Below, in pieces: positions 46,042 to 55,147 of a stretch of DNA of 64,000 bases. Each line of letters starts with the position of its first letter. Position 1 is the first letter of the stretch. The notes under the pieces are model-generated. The model was not told where the DNA came from. It was given only the letters and a program-made list of their open reading frames with translations, and did no database searches. The stretch is from CAVWUA01 sp963758025 (GTDB lineage: Bacteria; Planctomycetota; Planctomycetia; Isosphaerales; Isosphaeraceae): assembly GCA_963758025.1 (NCBI GenBank), contig CAVWUA010000003.1:248001-312000 (forward strand). The letters are read 5' to 3'. The translations under genes were made by a program, and so were the position numbers.

Positions 46042-47478
46042 GTGGACTCTCTCAAAGGCGCGACAAGGCCGACATGGATGCCGCGTCCGACAAACGGGAC
46101 GACCGATCGGGTTGTCCCGACTGCGCCGAGAGTCGGGTTCGAGACGACAAAAGAGGAGTTGGTATTGCAAGCGACGACCAAGGAAATTGTGAATAATTTC
46201 CGCGATTTGAATTTGACTGAAATGACCCTCGCGGCCCTGGACCGCGCGGGCTATCATGAGCCGAGCCCAGTGCAGGCTCACCTGATTCCCCCCGCGCTGG
46301 AAGGCCGGGACTGCCTGGGCAATGCGCCGACGGGCACCGGGAAGACGGCGGCGTTCCTGATCCCCTTGATCGAGCGGATCGACGACCGCAACCGCCAGCC
46401 GCAGGCGATCGTGCTGGCTCCAACCCGCGAGCTGGTTCACCAGATCGGCCGGGAGTTCGAGCGGCTCTCGATGGGCCGTCGCTGCCGGGCCGTTCCGGTC
46501 GTGGGTGGCGAGTCCATTCATCGTCAGTTGAACATGCTGCGTCACGGCGCCCAGTTGATCCTCGCCACGCCCGGCCGGATGATCGACCTGATGAACCGCG
46601 GCTCCATCCGGTTCGACCAGGTCAAGCAAGTCGTGCTCGACGAGGCCGACCAGATGCTCGACATCGGCTTCCGGCCGGACGTCGAGCGGATCATGGATTC
46701 CGTGCCGGCGCCCCGCCAGACGCTCTTGCTCTCGGCGACCATGCCAAAGAGCCTTCGCGACCTGGCACGTCGTTATCTCGTCGATCCGGCCGACGTGCGG
46801 CTGATCCCCGAGAACGAGGACGCGACCATCCCGGCCATCCGGCAGCACTACCTGATGGCCCACCACGAACACAAGTTCGACATGCTGGTCGAGTTGCTCC
46901 GTCGCGAGCAACCGGTCCGCGCCGTGGTCTTCTGCCGGACCAAGCATGGTTCCGACCGCATCGGCAACCTCCTGCGCAACGGCGGGTTCCGGGCCGAGGC
47001 GATGCACGGCGACCTCAGCCAGAACCAGCGCAACCGCGTGCTCCACGCGTTCCGTCAAGGACGCTTGAACACTCTGGTCGCCACCGACGTCGTCGGACGC
47101 GGCATCGACGTGCCCGAGATCTCGCACGTGATCAACTTCGACGTGCCCGAAGACCCCGAGCATTACGTCCACCGCATCGGCCGCACCGGCCGGATGGGCA
47201 AGGATGGCGCGGCCTTCACGTTTGTCCTGCCGGACCAGGGGAAACTGCTCGATCAGATCGAGAAGGCGATCTCCCGGGAGCTCGACGCGCACCAGATCGA
47301 GGGAATCCCGAGCCCGCCGCGGCCCCTCGCCCCGCCGCCGTTCCGACGTGGCGGCCCGGCCCGAGGCCGCCGGCCCTTCCGCGGCAACCGCCCCGGCGGT
47401 CCCTCGCGCGGAGGCGGAGGCGGAGGTGGCGGCAAGCCCCTGCGTCGACGCTACGGCAAGCCGCAACGGGTCGGTTAA
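46042..47478 (+). CDS. DEAD-box RNA helicase
   Basis: ATP-dependent RNA helicase for ribosome assembly or RNA turnover. NFRDLNLTEMTLAAL and the Q motif region open it, then NAPTGTGKTAAF (motif I), PTRELVHQI (Ia), TPGRM (Ib), LDEADQML (II), SATMPKS (III), VFCRTKHGSD (IV), VATDVVGRGIDVPEISHVIN (V) and HRIGRTGRMG (VI). The C-terminus is a glycine/arginine-rich basic tail, with RGG-like stretches and an eight-glycine run, typical for RNA contacts. Start codon is uncertain: GTG 46042, ATG 46078 or a TTG near 46165 after AAGAGGAG. The core begins near VLQATTKEIVNNFRDLNL. Confidence 0.93.
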   Translation: MDSLKGATRPTWMPRPTNGTTDRVVPTAPRVGFETTKEELVLQATTKEIVNNFRDLNLTEMTLAALDRAGYHEPSPVQAHLIPPALEGRDCLGNAPTGTGKTAAFLIPLIERIDDRNRQPQAIVLAPTRELVHQIGREFERLSMGRRCRAVPVVGGESIHRQLNMLRHGAQLILATPGRMIDLMNRGSIRFDQVKQVVLDEADQMLDIGFRPDVERIMDSVPAPRQTLLLSATMPKSLRDLARRYLVDPADVRLIPENEDATIPAIRQHYLMAHHEHKFDMLVELLRREQPVRAVVFCRTKHGSDRIGNLLRNGGFRAEAMHGDLSQNQRNRVLHAFRQGRLNTLVATDVVGRGIDVPEISHVINFDVPEDPEHYVHRIGRTGRMGKDGAAFTFVLPDQGKLLDQIEKAISRELDAHQIEGIPSPPRPLAPPPFRRGGPARGRRPFRGNRPGGPSRGGGGGGGGKPLRRRYGKPQRVG

Positions 47479-47704
47479 TCTCGACCTGACCTCTTCTGGC
47501 ACCTGATTTGAAGGGTCCGTCCCGCGAACCGGTCTTCTCACGAGAAGGCCGTCGCTCAGGGCGGGCCCTTTGTCATGGGTCGGCTTGACGACCATTGACG
47601 GCTTGCCCACGATGAACCTCAGGACGCCCCGTCGTTTTTTTGTCCGCGCGGAACGGCCGGACCGATGACCATCGGCACCTTCGAGCCGGTTGAGGAGCCC
47701 CCCA

Positions 47705-49312
47705 TTGAGCCAGACTGACGACCGACAGACACCCGTCCCGACCGACTCCACGCTGGTCGAGGGGCTGGAGGCGACGGACCGGACCCACAGGAACATGCCC
47801 CAGGCGGTCCTCGTTGAGCAGGCCCTGAGACGCGGGGAGGGCATCCTCTCGCACCCGGGGGCCCTGGTCTTCCAGACGGGAAAGTACACCGGCCGCTCTC
47901 CCGCGGACAAGTTCATCGTCCGCGAGCCGTCCAGCGAGGCCCACATCGACTGGGGCAAGGTTAACCAGCCGATCGAGCCCGACGTCTTCGATGCCCTCTA
48001 CCAGAAGGTGATCGAGCACCTCAAGGGGCGCGAAATCTGGGTTCAGGATGCCGTCGCCGGGACCGATCCGGTCCACCGCCTGCCGATCCGGATCGTCTGC
48101 GAACGGACCTACCACGCCTTGTTTTCGCGGCAACTGTTCGTCAACCTCCCCCCCGAGGAACGCGCCGGCCACCGACCGGAATTCACCATCATCGCCGCGC
48201 CCGACTTCAAGGCGGACCCGGCCCGCGACGGCACCCGCAGCGAGGTCTTCATCCTCCTGAACCTCGCCCGCAAGGTCGTGCTGATCGGCGGGACGCTCTA
48301 TGCCGGCGAGATCAAGAAGTCGGTCTTCAGCCTCCTGAATTACCTGCTGCCGATGAAGGGCGTGCTCTCGATGCACTGCTCGGCCAACGTCGGCGAGGCG
48401 GGGGACGTCGCCCTGTTCTTCGGCCTCTCCGGCACGGGAAAGACCACCCTCTCGGCCGATCCCGAACGCGGGCTCATCGGCGACGACGAGCACGGCTGGA
48501 GCGACGACGGCGTCTTCAACATCGAGGGGGGCTGCTACGCCAAGTGCATCCGGCTGAACCGCACGAACGAGCCGGAAATCTACCAGGCGATCCGCTTCGG
48601 CACCGTCCTGGAAAATGTCGTCCTCGACCCCGAGACCCGCGAGCCCGACTTCGCCGACGCCTCCCTGACCGAGAACACCCGCGCGGCCTATCCGATCGAG
48701 TACATCCCCAACTACGTCCCATCCGGCCGGGGCGGACATCCCCAGCACATCGTCTTCCTGACGTGCGACGCCTTCGGCGTCCTGCCGCCGCTGTCGCGGC
48801 TCACCCCCGAGCAGGCGATGTACCACTTCCTCTCCGGCTACACGGCCAAGGTCGCCGGGACCGAGCGCGGCCTGGGGAACGAGCCGCAGGCGGTCTTCAG
48901 CGCGTGCTTCGGCGCCCCGTTCATGACGCTTCCCCCGCGCCGGTACGCCGACCTGCTCGGCGCGAAGCTCCGCGTTCACCGGGCGTCGGCCTGGCTCCTG
49001 AACACCGGCTGGACCGCCGGCCCCTTCGGCAAGGGGCACCGCATCAGCCTGCCCCACACAAGGGCCCTGGTCGATGCGATCATGAGCGGCGCCCTACGCG
49101 ACGTCCCCTTCGAGACCGACCCGATCTTCGGCCTGGAGTACCCCGAGTTCTGCCCCGGCGTCCCCCGCGAGCTGCTCAACCCCCGAGCCTCCTGGCCCGA
49201 TCCCGACGCCTACGACACCGAGGCCCGCGCCCTCGCCAAGCGTTTCCACGAAAACTTCGCCCAGTTCACCCGCGCCGACCCGGCCATCCGTGCCGCCGGA
49301 CCGCAGGTCTGA
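47705..49312 (+). CDS. pckA: Phosphoenolpyruvate carboxykinase (ATP)
   Basis: Converts oxaloacetate and ATP to phosphoenolpyruvate and CO2 in gluconeogenesis. The frame is intact over about 535 residues. GLSGTGKTTLSADPERGLIG is the P-loop plus the PEPCK-specific LIGDDEHGW, KYTGRSPADKFIV is the substrate-binding segment, and MHCSANVGEAGDVALFF the metal-site region. TTG at 47705 (LSQTDDRQTP) is favoured since GAGGAG lies 7 bases upstream; an in-frame TTG at 47690 lacks this. The preceding gap of 226 bases contains only a short CTTCTC-GAGAAG palindrome near 47534. Confidence 0.95.
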   Translation: MSQTDDRQTPVPTDSTLVEGLEATDRTHRNMPQAVLVEQALRRGEGILSHPGALVFQTGKYTGRSPADKFIVREPSSEAHIDWGKVNQPIEPDVFDALYQKVIEHLKGREIWVQDAVAGTDPVHRLPIRIVCERTYHALFSRQLFVNLPPEERAGHRPEFTIIAAPDFKADPARDGTRSEVFILLNLARKVVLIGGTLYAGEIKKSVFSLLNYLLPMKGVLSMHCSANVGEAGDVALFFGLSGTGKTTLSADPERGLIGDDEHGWSDDGVFNIEGGCYAKCIRLNRTNEPEIYQAIRFGTVLENVVLDPETREPDFADASLTENTRAAYPIEYIPNYVPSGRGGHPQHIVFLTCDAFGVLPPLSRLTPEQAMYHFLSGYTAKVAGTERGLGNEPQAVFSACFGAPFMTLPPRRYADLLGAKLRVHRASAWLLNTGWTAGPFGKGHRISLPHTRALVDAIMSGALRDVPFETDPIFGLEYPEFCPGVPRELLNPRASWPDPDAYDTEARALAKRFHENFAQFTRADPAIRAAGPQV

Positions 49313-49332
49313 CCTCGAAAACGGGATCGGGA

Positions 49333-50767
49333 TTACGCGGCGGCGAGGTCTTTGGAACTTGGATCGTCCAGTTCCTCCCGCCGCAGCCCCTTCGACCGCC
49401 ACGCCCAGATCCCCAGCAAGACCACGCCGGCGGCGATCAGGCCGGAGGACAGGCCGATCCACAACCCGCGCACGCCCCAGCCGAGCGACAGGCCCAGGAC
49501 GTAGCCGATCGGCAGGCCCAGAAGCCAGTGGGCGACGAGGTTCGTCAGCATCGGCGTGCGGGTGTCGCCCAGGCCGCGCAGGACGCCGGTGGCGACGACT
49601 TGCAAACCGTCGAAGAGCTGGAAGGCCGCGGCGATGGCCAGCAGGGCGATGCCGGTCGAGAGGACCCGGTGTTCGTCGGTGAAGACGGCCAGGATCGGCC
49701 GAGGGACGGTCAGGAAGACCGATGCCGAGCAGGACATGAAGCGCCACGCCGAGCAACAGGGCCGTCCAGCCCGAGACGGACGCGGCCGAGGCGTCGCCGC
49801 GTCCCAGGGCCTGACCGACCCGCACGGCACCTGCCGTCGAGATGCCCAGGGGGACCATGAACGCCACGCCGCTGAGGTTCAGCGCGATCTGATGCGCCGC
49901 CAGGGCGTTCGGGCCGAGCGTGCCGGCCAGGGCGGTTGCCGTGGCGAAGACGCCGACCTCCAGCGTGATCTGCAAGGCCGCCGGAATCCCCAGGCTCAAG
50001 AGCCGGCGAATCCGCGCCGACTCCAACCGCCAGGGGGTTCGCAGCAATCCCGTACGCTGGCGGCGGTCGTGCCGCAGGATCGCTCCGCCGAGGAAGAGGG
50101 TCATGTAGAACCGCGAGGCGAACGTCGCCCACGCCGCGCCGGTGCAGCCGAGGGCAGGCAGCCCCAGATGGCCGTGAATGAAGACCCAGTTGGCCCCGAT
50201 GTTCACCACGTTCGCGCTCAAAAGCGCGATCATGACCGAACGGACCAGCCCCATGCTTTGCAGGTAGCGGCGGAAGGCCGTGTAGAGCAACAGCGGCAGG
50301 ATGCTCCAGGAGACGACCGTCATGTAAGGCGCCGTCAGCCGACGAATTTCCTCGTGCAGTCCCCAGAGGCCCAGACCGGCGATTTCCAGCCAGACGAGGA
50401 CCATCAAGAGCGGGGTCATGCCGAAGGCCAGGGTCAGACCCTGCCAGAGCCATCGGTGGCATTCGTCAAGTTTCCCCGCGCCGAACGCTTGCGAGACCAC
50501 CGTGTCCATGCCGAGCAGCAGCCCGACGCCGAAGATCGCCACGGCGAAGACCATCGAGTTGCCCAGCCCGACCGCGCCGATGGCCTCGGGACCGAGCGGG
50601 CCGACCATCAGGGTGTCCACCAGGCCCATGCCCATCCATCCCAGTTCGGCCAGGACGACCGGCCCGGCCAGGGCGAGCATCGGACCGATTTCGGCCCGGA
50701 ATCCCTGTTTGGAACGCCGCGCGGGGGCCTCTTCCACAACTTCACCTTGATCGCAGGCGTTCAACAT
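49333..50767 (-). CDS. MATE-family multidrug/sodium antiporter, one frameshift
   Basis: An inner-membrane exporter with about 12 transmembrane helices. MLALAGPVVLAELGWMGMGL, VDTLMVGPLGPEAIGAVGLG and AHQIALNLSGVAFMVPLGIS are the family's characteristic stretches. Frame is lost near 49715 (LGIG..LPDRP) and picks up as FLTVPRPILAVFTDEHRVLS, with QVVATGVLRGLGDTRTPMLT and the final helix SGLIAAGVVLLGIWAW. The start ATG at 50767 leaves a 50-base space to the divergent small basic gene. Substrate unknown. Confidence 0.88.
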
Positions 50768-50816
50768 CGCACAATGGGCCTTTTCCCGTCCGGTTCGGGC
50801 ATGAGGAACGTACGCC

Positions 50817-50960
50817 ATGAAGAGCAAGACCAAGCAACGCAAATCGTATCGTTGGCGGAAGAAAGCCGATAGCTCTCCGACGGCCAAGGGCCGCCGCACG
50901 AAGATCGGCGGTCGCCGCAACCCCCGCAAGAAGAAGCACCTCGGCGGCGCGGGGCTGTAA
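50817..50960 (+). CDS. Small very basic protein, 47 residues
   Basis: ATG at 50817 to TAA at 50958-50960 encodes MKSKTKQRKSYRWRKKADSS followed by PTAKGRRTKIGGRRNPRKKK and HLGGAGL. TGAGGAA lies a few bases upstream. About half the residues are lysine or arginine, suggesting RNA or ribosome binding. The GRRTKIGGRRNPRKKK part recalls the short bTHX ribosomal protein, which also ends in a basic RPRKKK stretch, but this is only a resemblance. It is divergent from the MATE gene and followed by a large hairpin at 50995. It is too short for most gene callers. Confidence 0.65.
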   Translation: MKSKTKQRKSYRWRKKADSSPTAKGRRTKIGGRRNPRKKKHLGGAGL

Positions 50961-50994
50961 CGAACCCCCGTCACGGTCGCACATTCGCAAAGAA

Positions 50995-51061
50995 CGAACC
51001 GCCCGGCCCCGGCCAGAGATCCCTTTTTTGAAGAGGGACACGGCCGGGGCCGGGCGGTTCG
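50995..51061. terminator. 20-bp perfect hairpin between convergent genes
   Basis: CGAACCGCCCGGCCCCGGCC at 50995-51014 pairs exactly with 51042-51061. The loop holds an additional TCCCT/AGGGA stem with TTTTTT inside. It can stop both the small basic gene and the convergent DUF1501 gene (stop at 51109), but no T run follows the main stem. Confidence 0.55.
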
Positions 51062-51108
51062 CGTTACGTTGTGACGATTGTACCGGGGCCGGTCAAATCC
51101 GTTCCATC

Positions 51109-52454
51109 TCAGATCAACTCGTGCACCGGCTCGCGCTCGTCGAGCAGGTACATCGGCCGGCCGCTGTGGTTCGGAACGGTCGTGGCCGGGTCGATGCCGA
51201 GGTTGTGGTAGAGCGTGGCGAAGACGTTCTGGAACGTGACGGGACGGTCGCGGGGGACCTCTCCCAGCCGGTTCGTCTCGCCGATGACCTGGCCGGTCTT
51301 CATGCCGCCGCCGGCCAGGATCGCACACGAGACGGCTGGCCAGTGATCGCGCCCGGCGTTGTTGTTGATCTTGGGCGTGCGGCCGAACTCGCCCCAGACG
51401 ACGACCGAAACGTCCTTGTCCAGCCCTCGGATGTGCAGGTCCTCGACGAGCGTTGCCAAAGCCTTATCGAGCTTCGGCAGGCGTTCGCGGCACTGGCCGA
51501 AGTTGTTGCCGTGATAGTCCCAGCGGCCGAAGCCGACCGTCACGCAGCGGGCGCCGGCCTCGACCAGACGGCGGGCGACGAGGAAATGATCGTTGCAGCA
51601 AGGGCCGCCGTCATCGACGTTGTTCATGTCGCCGATGCCGTACTTCGCCCGCGAGTCGCGGGTCTTCCTTCGTCACGTCGAGCGCCTCGACCAGCCGGTT
51701 CGACGTGAGGATGTCGAAGGCGCGGCGGGTGAAGGTGTCCATGCCCTCGATCGACCCGTTCGCGTCCACCTCCCGCCGCAGACCGTCGAAACTGCGGAGC
51801 AGATTCTTGCGATCGGCGAAGCGATCGAGGCTCATGTCCTTGAGCGTCATCGTCTCCATGCTGGCCCCCATGTTGGGGGTAAACGGCGCATGGGAAAGCC
51901 CCAGGTATCCCGGGTCGCCGTTATCCGCCCAGGGCGTGTGGCCCATGCGGGGCGAGAGGCCGACGAACGGCGGAACCTCGCTGTTGACCGGACCTTCGAG
52001 CTTCGAAAGGATCGACGCCGAGGCTCGGCCGGCCCCCTTGCTGCTCGCTGACGGCCATCGGGTAGCCGGTCAGACACTGCACGGCCGCGTGCTCTCCTCG
52101 GGCGCCGACGATCGTGCGGATCAGGGCGAACTTGTCCATCATCGCGGCCATGCGGGGCATGTGCTCGCAGATGTCGATGCCGGGGACGTTCGTCGGGATC
52201 GGCTTGAACTCGCCGCGGATCTCGGACGGGGCATCGGGCTTGAGGTCGATCATGTCCTGGTGCGGCGGTCCGCCTGCCAGGAAGACCATGATGACCGCCT
52301 TGTGCGGCGACGACCGGACCCCCGCCCGCGCCTCGGCCTGGAGAATCTGGGGTAGGGACAGACCGCCCAGCGCCATCCCGCCGATCTTGAGGAAGTCGCG
52401 CCGGGAAAGCCCGTCGCAGAACCCGCCCCTCGCCTTGCCGCGGATCGTCAGCAT
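51109..52454 (-). CDS. DUF1501 protein (Tat-exported), frameshifts
   Basis: A second DUF1501 protein of about 448 residues with the twin-arginine signal LSRRDFLKIGGMALGGLSLP. FLAGGPPHQDMIDLKPDAPS, NVPGIDICEHMPRMAAMMDK and VVVWGEFGRTPKINNNAGRD are hallmark segments, the last with a complete AGRDHWP motif. Frames change near 52040 (GRASASILSKLEGP occurs in another frame) and 51640 (SRAKYGIGDMNNVDDGG). The second copy resembles the first at the same positions but is clearly divergent. No PSCyt1 or DUF1549 partner lies beside this one. Exported, function unknown. Confidence 0.88.
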
Positions 52455-52563
52455 CGGTCGTCCCTCCCCTCGGCTACGGTCTCTTTTTGCGGTTTGTCAA
52501 ACGTTTAACAACGATCATTGTGCGCCGCAAGGCCGGAGACCGCAAGGGAAAAAGAGGCGTGTC

Positions 52564-53283
52564 TCACGACGACCTCCCGCCGGAGTGCGCCTGGAAGGTG
52601 CCTTCCTCGTAGGGCTGAACCACGACGAAGCCGTTGCCACGGAAGACCATCTGGATCGACTCTCCGCTGCCCCGGCCAAGGAACGTGCGGAAACTGACGG
52701 CGGCCTTGAATTCCGGCTCCAGGTTGCCCGACCAGGCGACCGTCGCATTGGGGTCGGTGGTCACCGGGTCGCCGGAGGTCACGCGCAGGGTCAGCGGGTC
52801 GTGGTGCGTGGTGATGGCGACCAGGCCGGAGCCTTCGAGGCGGACGTTGAACAGGCCGCCGGCCATCATCGCGCCCATCTTGCGCATGATCTTGATGTCC
52901 CACTGCACGGTATCCTGAAACGCCAGCAGGTCGTTGCCGTTGACGTACAGGGCCGAGCCGTTCAGGTCCAGCACGGTGATCTTCTTGCCGGCGTCGGCCA
53001 GGTACACCGTGCCGCGGCCCTCGGCCTTGGTCAAGGGGGCTCCCTCACCGCTGACGAACTTCTTCAGGGCCTTGCCGAGACCGTGCTCCAGCATCCCCTC
53101 GCGGCTGAAGTTGACCTCACCGCGATAGGCGACCATCGAGCCCATCTTGGTCCAGACGCGGCCGTTAAGGTTCACTTCGAGCAACCGCTCGGACTCCAGC
53201 TCGAAGAGGCCCTGACCCCGGTCGCGCTGGGCCGTCTCCTGGAGGAATTCCTCGATCGAATAGCGGTTCGTCGCTTCAGACAT
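52564..53283 (-). CDS. AIM24 family protein
   Basis: A 239-residue AIM24/TIGR00266-type protein, a beta-helical family of unknown function. The start MSEATNRYSIEEFLQETAQR follows GGGGAG by 8 bases. Landmarks are FELESERLLEVNLNGRVWTK, GSMVAYRGEVNFSREGML, GGLFNVRLEGSGLVAITTHH and the C-terminal GFVVVQPYEEG. It has no signal sequence. It is divergent from the sufR-like gene, with the palindrome at 53360-53385 in the shared space of 184 bases, so it might share regulation with the Fe-S operon. Confidence 0.85.
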   Translation of the reverse strand: MSEATNRYSIEEFLQETAQRDRGQGLFELESERLLEVNLNGRVWTKMGSMVAYRGEVNFSREGMLEHGLGKALKKFVSGEGAPLTKAEGRGTVYLADAGKKITVLDLNGSALYVNGNDLLAFQDTVQWDIKIMRKMGAMMAGGLFNVRLEGSGLVAITTHHDPLTLRVTSGDPVTTDPNATVAWSGNLEPEFKAAVSFRTFLGRGSGESIQMVFRGNGFVVVQPYEEGTFQAHSGGRSS

Positions 53284-53359
53284 GGACATCACTCCCCAAA
53301 CACGGGAACCGATCGAACATGGTTCATCCCAACATGGCATGCCCAAAGTCTTTCGGCCC

Positions 53360-53385
53360 TTTTTCGCAATTATTTTTGCGAAAAA
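53360..53385. promoter_or_regulatory. Candidate SufR operator
   Basis: TTTTTCGCAA (53360-53369), TTATTT, TTGCGAAAAA (53376-53385): perfect 10-bp arms with a 6-base spacer, extended by CCC/GGG outside one extra base. It lies 83 bases before the sufR-like start. The GCAA-N6-TTGC core has the same geometry as the CAAC-N6-GTTG boxes described for cyanobacterial SufR. Confidence 0.5.
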
Positions 53386-53467
53386 TGGGTCTAATCCCCT
53401 GGACGGTTCGGACGGTGATTTTTACAATGGTATCTCAGGTGGAAATTGTGGACAGGAGTCGCGTGCC

Positions 53468-54147
53468 ATGCCCCAGGGCGTCGATCGAATCGACAATTCG
53501 GACCGCCCGTTGCTGGACTTGATCCGGCGGCGGGGCCCCTTGACCGTGGCCGAGATGGCCGGGGTGCTGGACGTGACTCCGACGGCCGTCCGCAACCGCC
53601 TGACCCGGCTGGTCAGTTCCGGCCTGGTCGAACGGCAGACGGAGCACGGCAAGCGGGGCCGCCCCCGGCACACGTACCAGGCCAGCGCCGAGGCGCAGAA
53701 GCGGCTCGGGCAGAATTACGCCGACCTGGCCGTCGTGCTCTGGGAAGAGATGATGCGGACCATCGAGGACCGCAAGCTCCGCCGCGCCCTGTTCGGGCGG
53801 ATCACGGAGCGGCTGGCCGAGCAATACCGCGCCGGATCGGCGGCGAGGACTGGGAGCGTCGCATGGTCCAGCTCGGCACGATCCTGCACGACCGCGGGGT
53901 CGAGGCCGAGGTCGTTCCGGGAGGGGACGCCGAGGGCCTGCCGGTCCTGAAGCAGCACTCCTGCCCTTACTTCGAGCTGGCCGAGGTCGATCACGCCATC
54001 TGCGCCCTGGAGCGCAAGATGTTCGAGAAGGTGCTGGGTCGGGGCCTGCGGCTGAGCCAGTGCCGGCTCGACGGCGACCGATCCTGCGACTTCGAAGCCA
54101 AGCCGGTAGTCACGACGCCACCGAATACGCTCAATATTATCGGATAA
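53468..54147 (+). CDS. sufR: SufR-like winged-helix repressor of Fe-S assembly, one frameshift
   Basis: A DNA-binding regulator of about 226 residues. The N-terminal winged helix (LTVAEMAGVLDVTPTAVRNR, GLVERQTEHGKRGRPRHTYQ) is MarR/DeoR-like and matches the SufR family. After a one-base break near 53843 the C-terminal domain EVVPGGDAEGLPVLKQHSCP shows C-X12-C (CPYFELAEVDHAIC) and further cysteines in SQCRLDGDRSCDFEA, as expected for a [4Fe-4S]-sensing repressor. ATG at 53468 follows the palindrome at 53360. It precedes sufC by 65 bases, consistent with autoregulation of the Suf operon by cluster status. Confidence 0.85.
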
Positions 54148-54211
54148 TTTCACCTTTTCAAATAAATGGGTCGCACGGCAACCCAATCCCCTTCGGGATG
54201 GATGGAGACGG

Positions 54212-55039
54212 ATGAGCAAGGTCCTCAAGATCGACAACCTGCACGTGGCCATTGACGGTAAGGAGATCCTCAAGGGGGTCAACCTGACGATCCGCCAAGG
54301 CGAGGTTCACGCCCTGATGGGTCCCAACGGCTCGGGCAAATCGACCCTGAGTTACGCCCTGATGGGCCACCCGAACTACGAGATCACCGACGGGACGGCG
54401 ACCATCGACGGGCAAGACATCCTGGAGATGGAAGCTGACGAGCGAGCCAAGGCCGGCCTGTTTCTGGCCTTCCAGTACCCGACGTCGATCCCGGGCGTGA
54501 CCGTCGCCAACTTCCTGCGGCACGCCGTCACCAACGTCCGCAACCCCGACCGCAAGGAGGGGGAGGACCTGATCCCCATGCGGGAGTTCCGCAAGGAGAT
54601 CCGCGAGCAGATGAACGAGCTGGGCATGGACCACGAGTTCGCCCGCCGCTACCTCAATGAAGGCTTCTCCGGCGGCGAGAAAAAACGCGCGGAGGTCCTT
54701 CAGCTCGCGATGCTCCGGCCCGCCTTCGCCATCCTCGACGAGACCGATAGCGGCCTCGACATCGACGCCGTCCGCGTGGTCAGCGAAGGGGTGAACAAGG
54801 TTGCGACCAAGCACGAAACCGGTGTCCTGGTCATCACGCACTATCAGCGCATTCTGAACTACATCAAGCCGCAGTTCGTCCACATCCTCTACGGCGGCCG
54901 GATCGTCGAGAACGGCGGACCGGAACTCGTCGATCAGCTCGAACGCGAGGGCTACGACTGGGTCCGCGCGAAGTACCCCGAGGCCGCCAGGGACGAGGAT
55001 GAGCTGGAGCAGAGCGCGTCGGGCCAGCTTGCCTTCTAA
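54212..55039 (+). CDS. sufC: Fe-S assembly ATPase SufC
   Basis: A 275-residue ABC-type ATPase of the SufBCD scaffold. GPNGSGKST is Walker A, FLAFQYPTSIPGV the Q-loop, FSGGEKKRAEV the ABC signature, FAILDETDSGLDIDA Walker B plus D-loop, and VLVITHYQRIL the switch histidine. C-terminal acidic tail. Frame intact. First scaffold gene behind the sufR-like regulator. Confidence 0.97.
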   Translation: MSKVLKIDNLHVAIDGKEILKGVNLTIRQGEVHALMGPNGSGKSTLSYALMGHPNYEITDGTATIDGQDILEMEADERAKAGLFLAFQYPTSIPGVTVANFLRHAVTNVRNPDRKEGEDLIPMREFRKEIREQMNELGMDHEFARRYLNEGFSGGEKKRAEVLQLAMLRPAFAILDETDSGLDIDAVRVVSEGVNKVATKHETGVLVITHYQRILNYIKPQFVHILYGGRIVENGGPELVDQLEREGYDWVRAKYPEAARDEDELEQSASGQLAF

Positions 55040-55147
55040 CGGTTATCGAGCGCATCTTGAGCCGGTCGAAACAGCGTAGCGGACAGACGAGCAGAGTGTC
55101 ACCCGGTGGGCACCGCCCAGCCGACAACGAAAGATAAAGGAATCGTC

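Noticed and set aside
47690..47704. TTG at 47690 as the pckA start
   Set aside because: It would put the GAGGAG ribosome site inside the coding region; TTG 47705 has it at correct spacing.
45931..47958. 675-residue open frame opposite the DEAD-box helicase
   Set aside because: Plus strand has every DEAD-box motif; the antisense frame has no recognisable domain.
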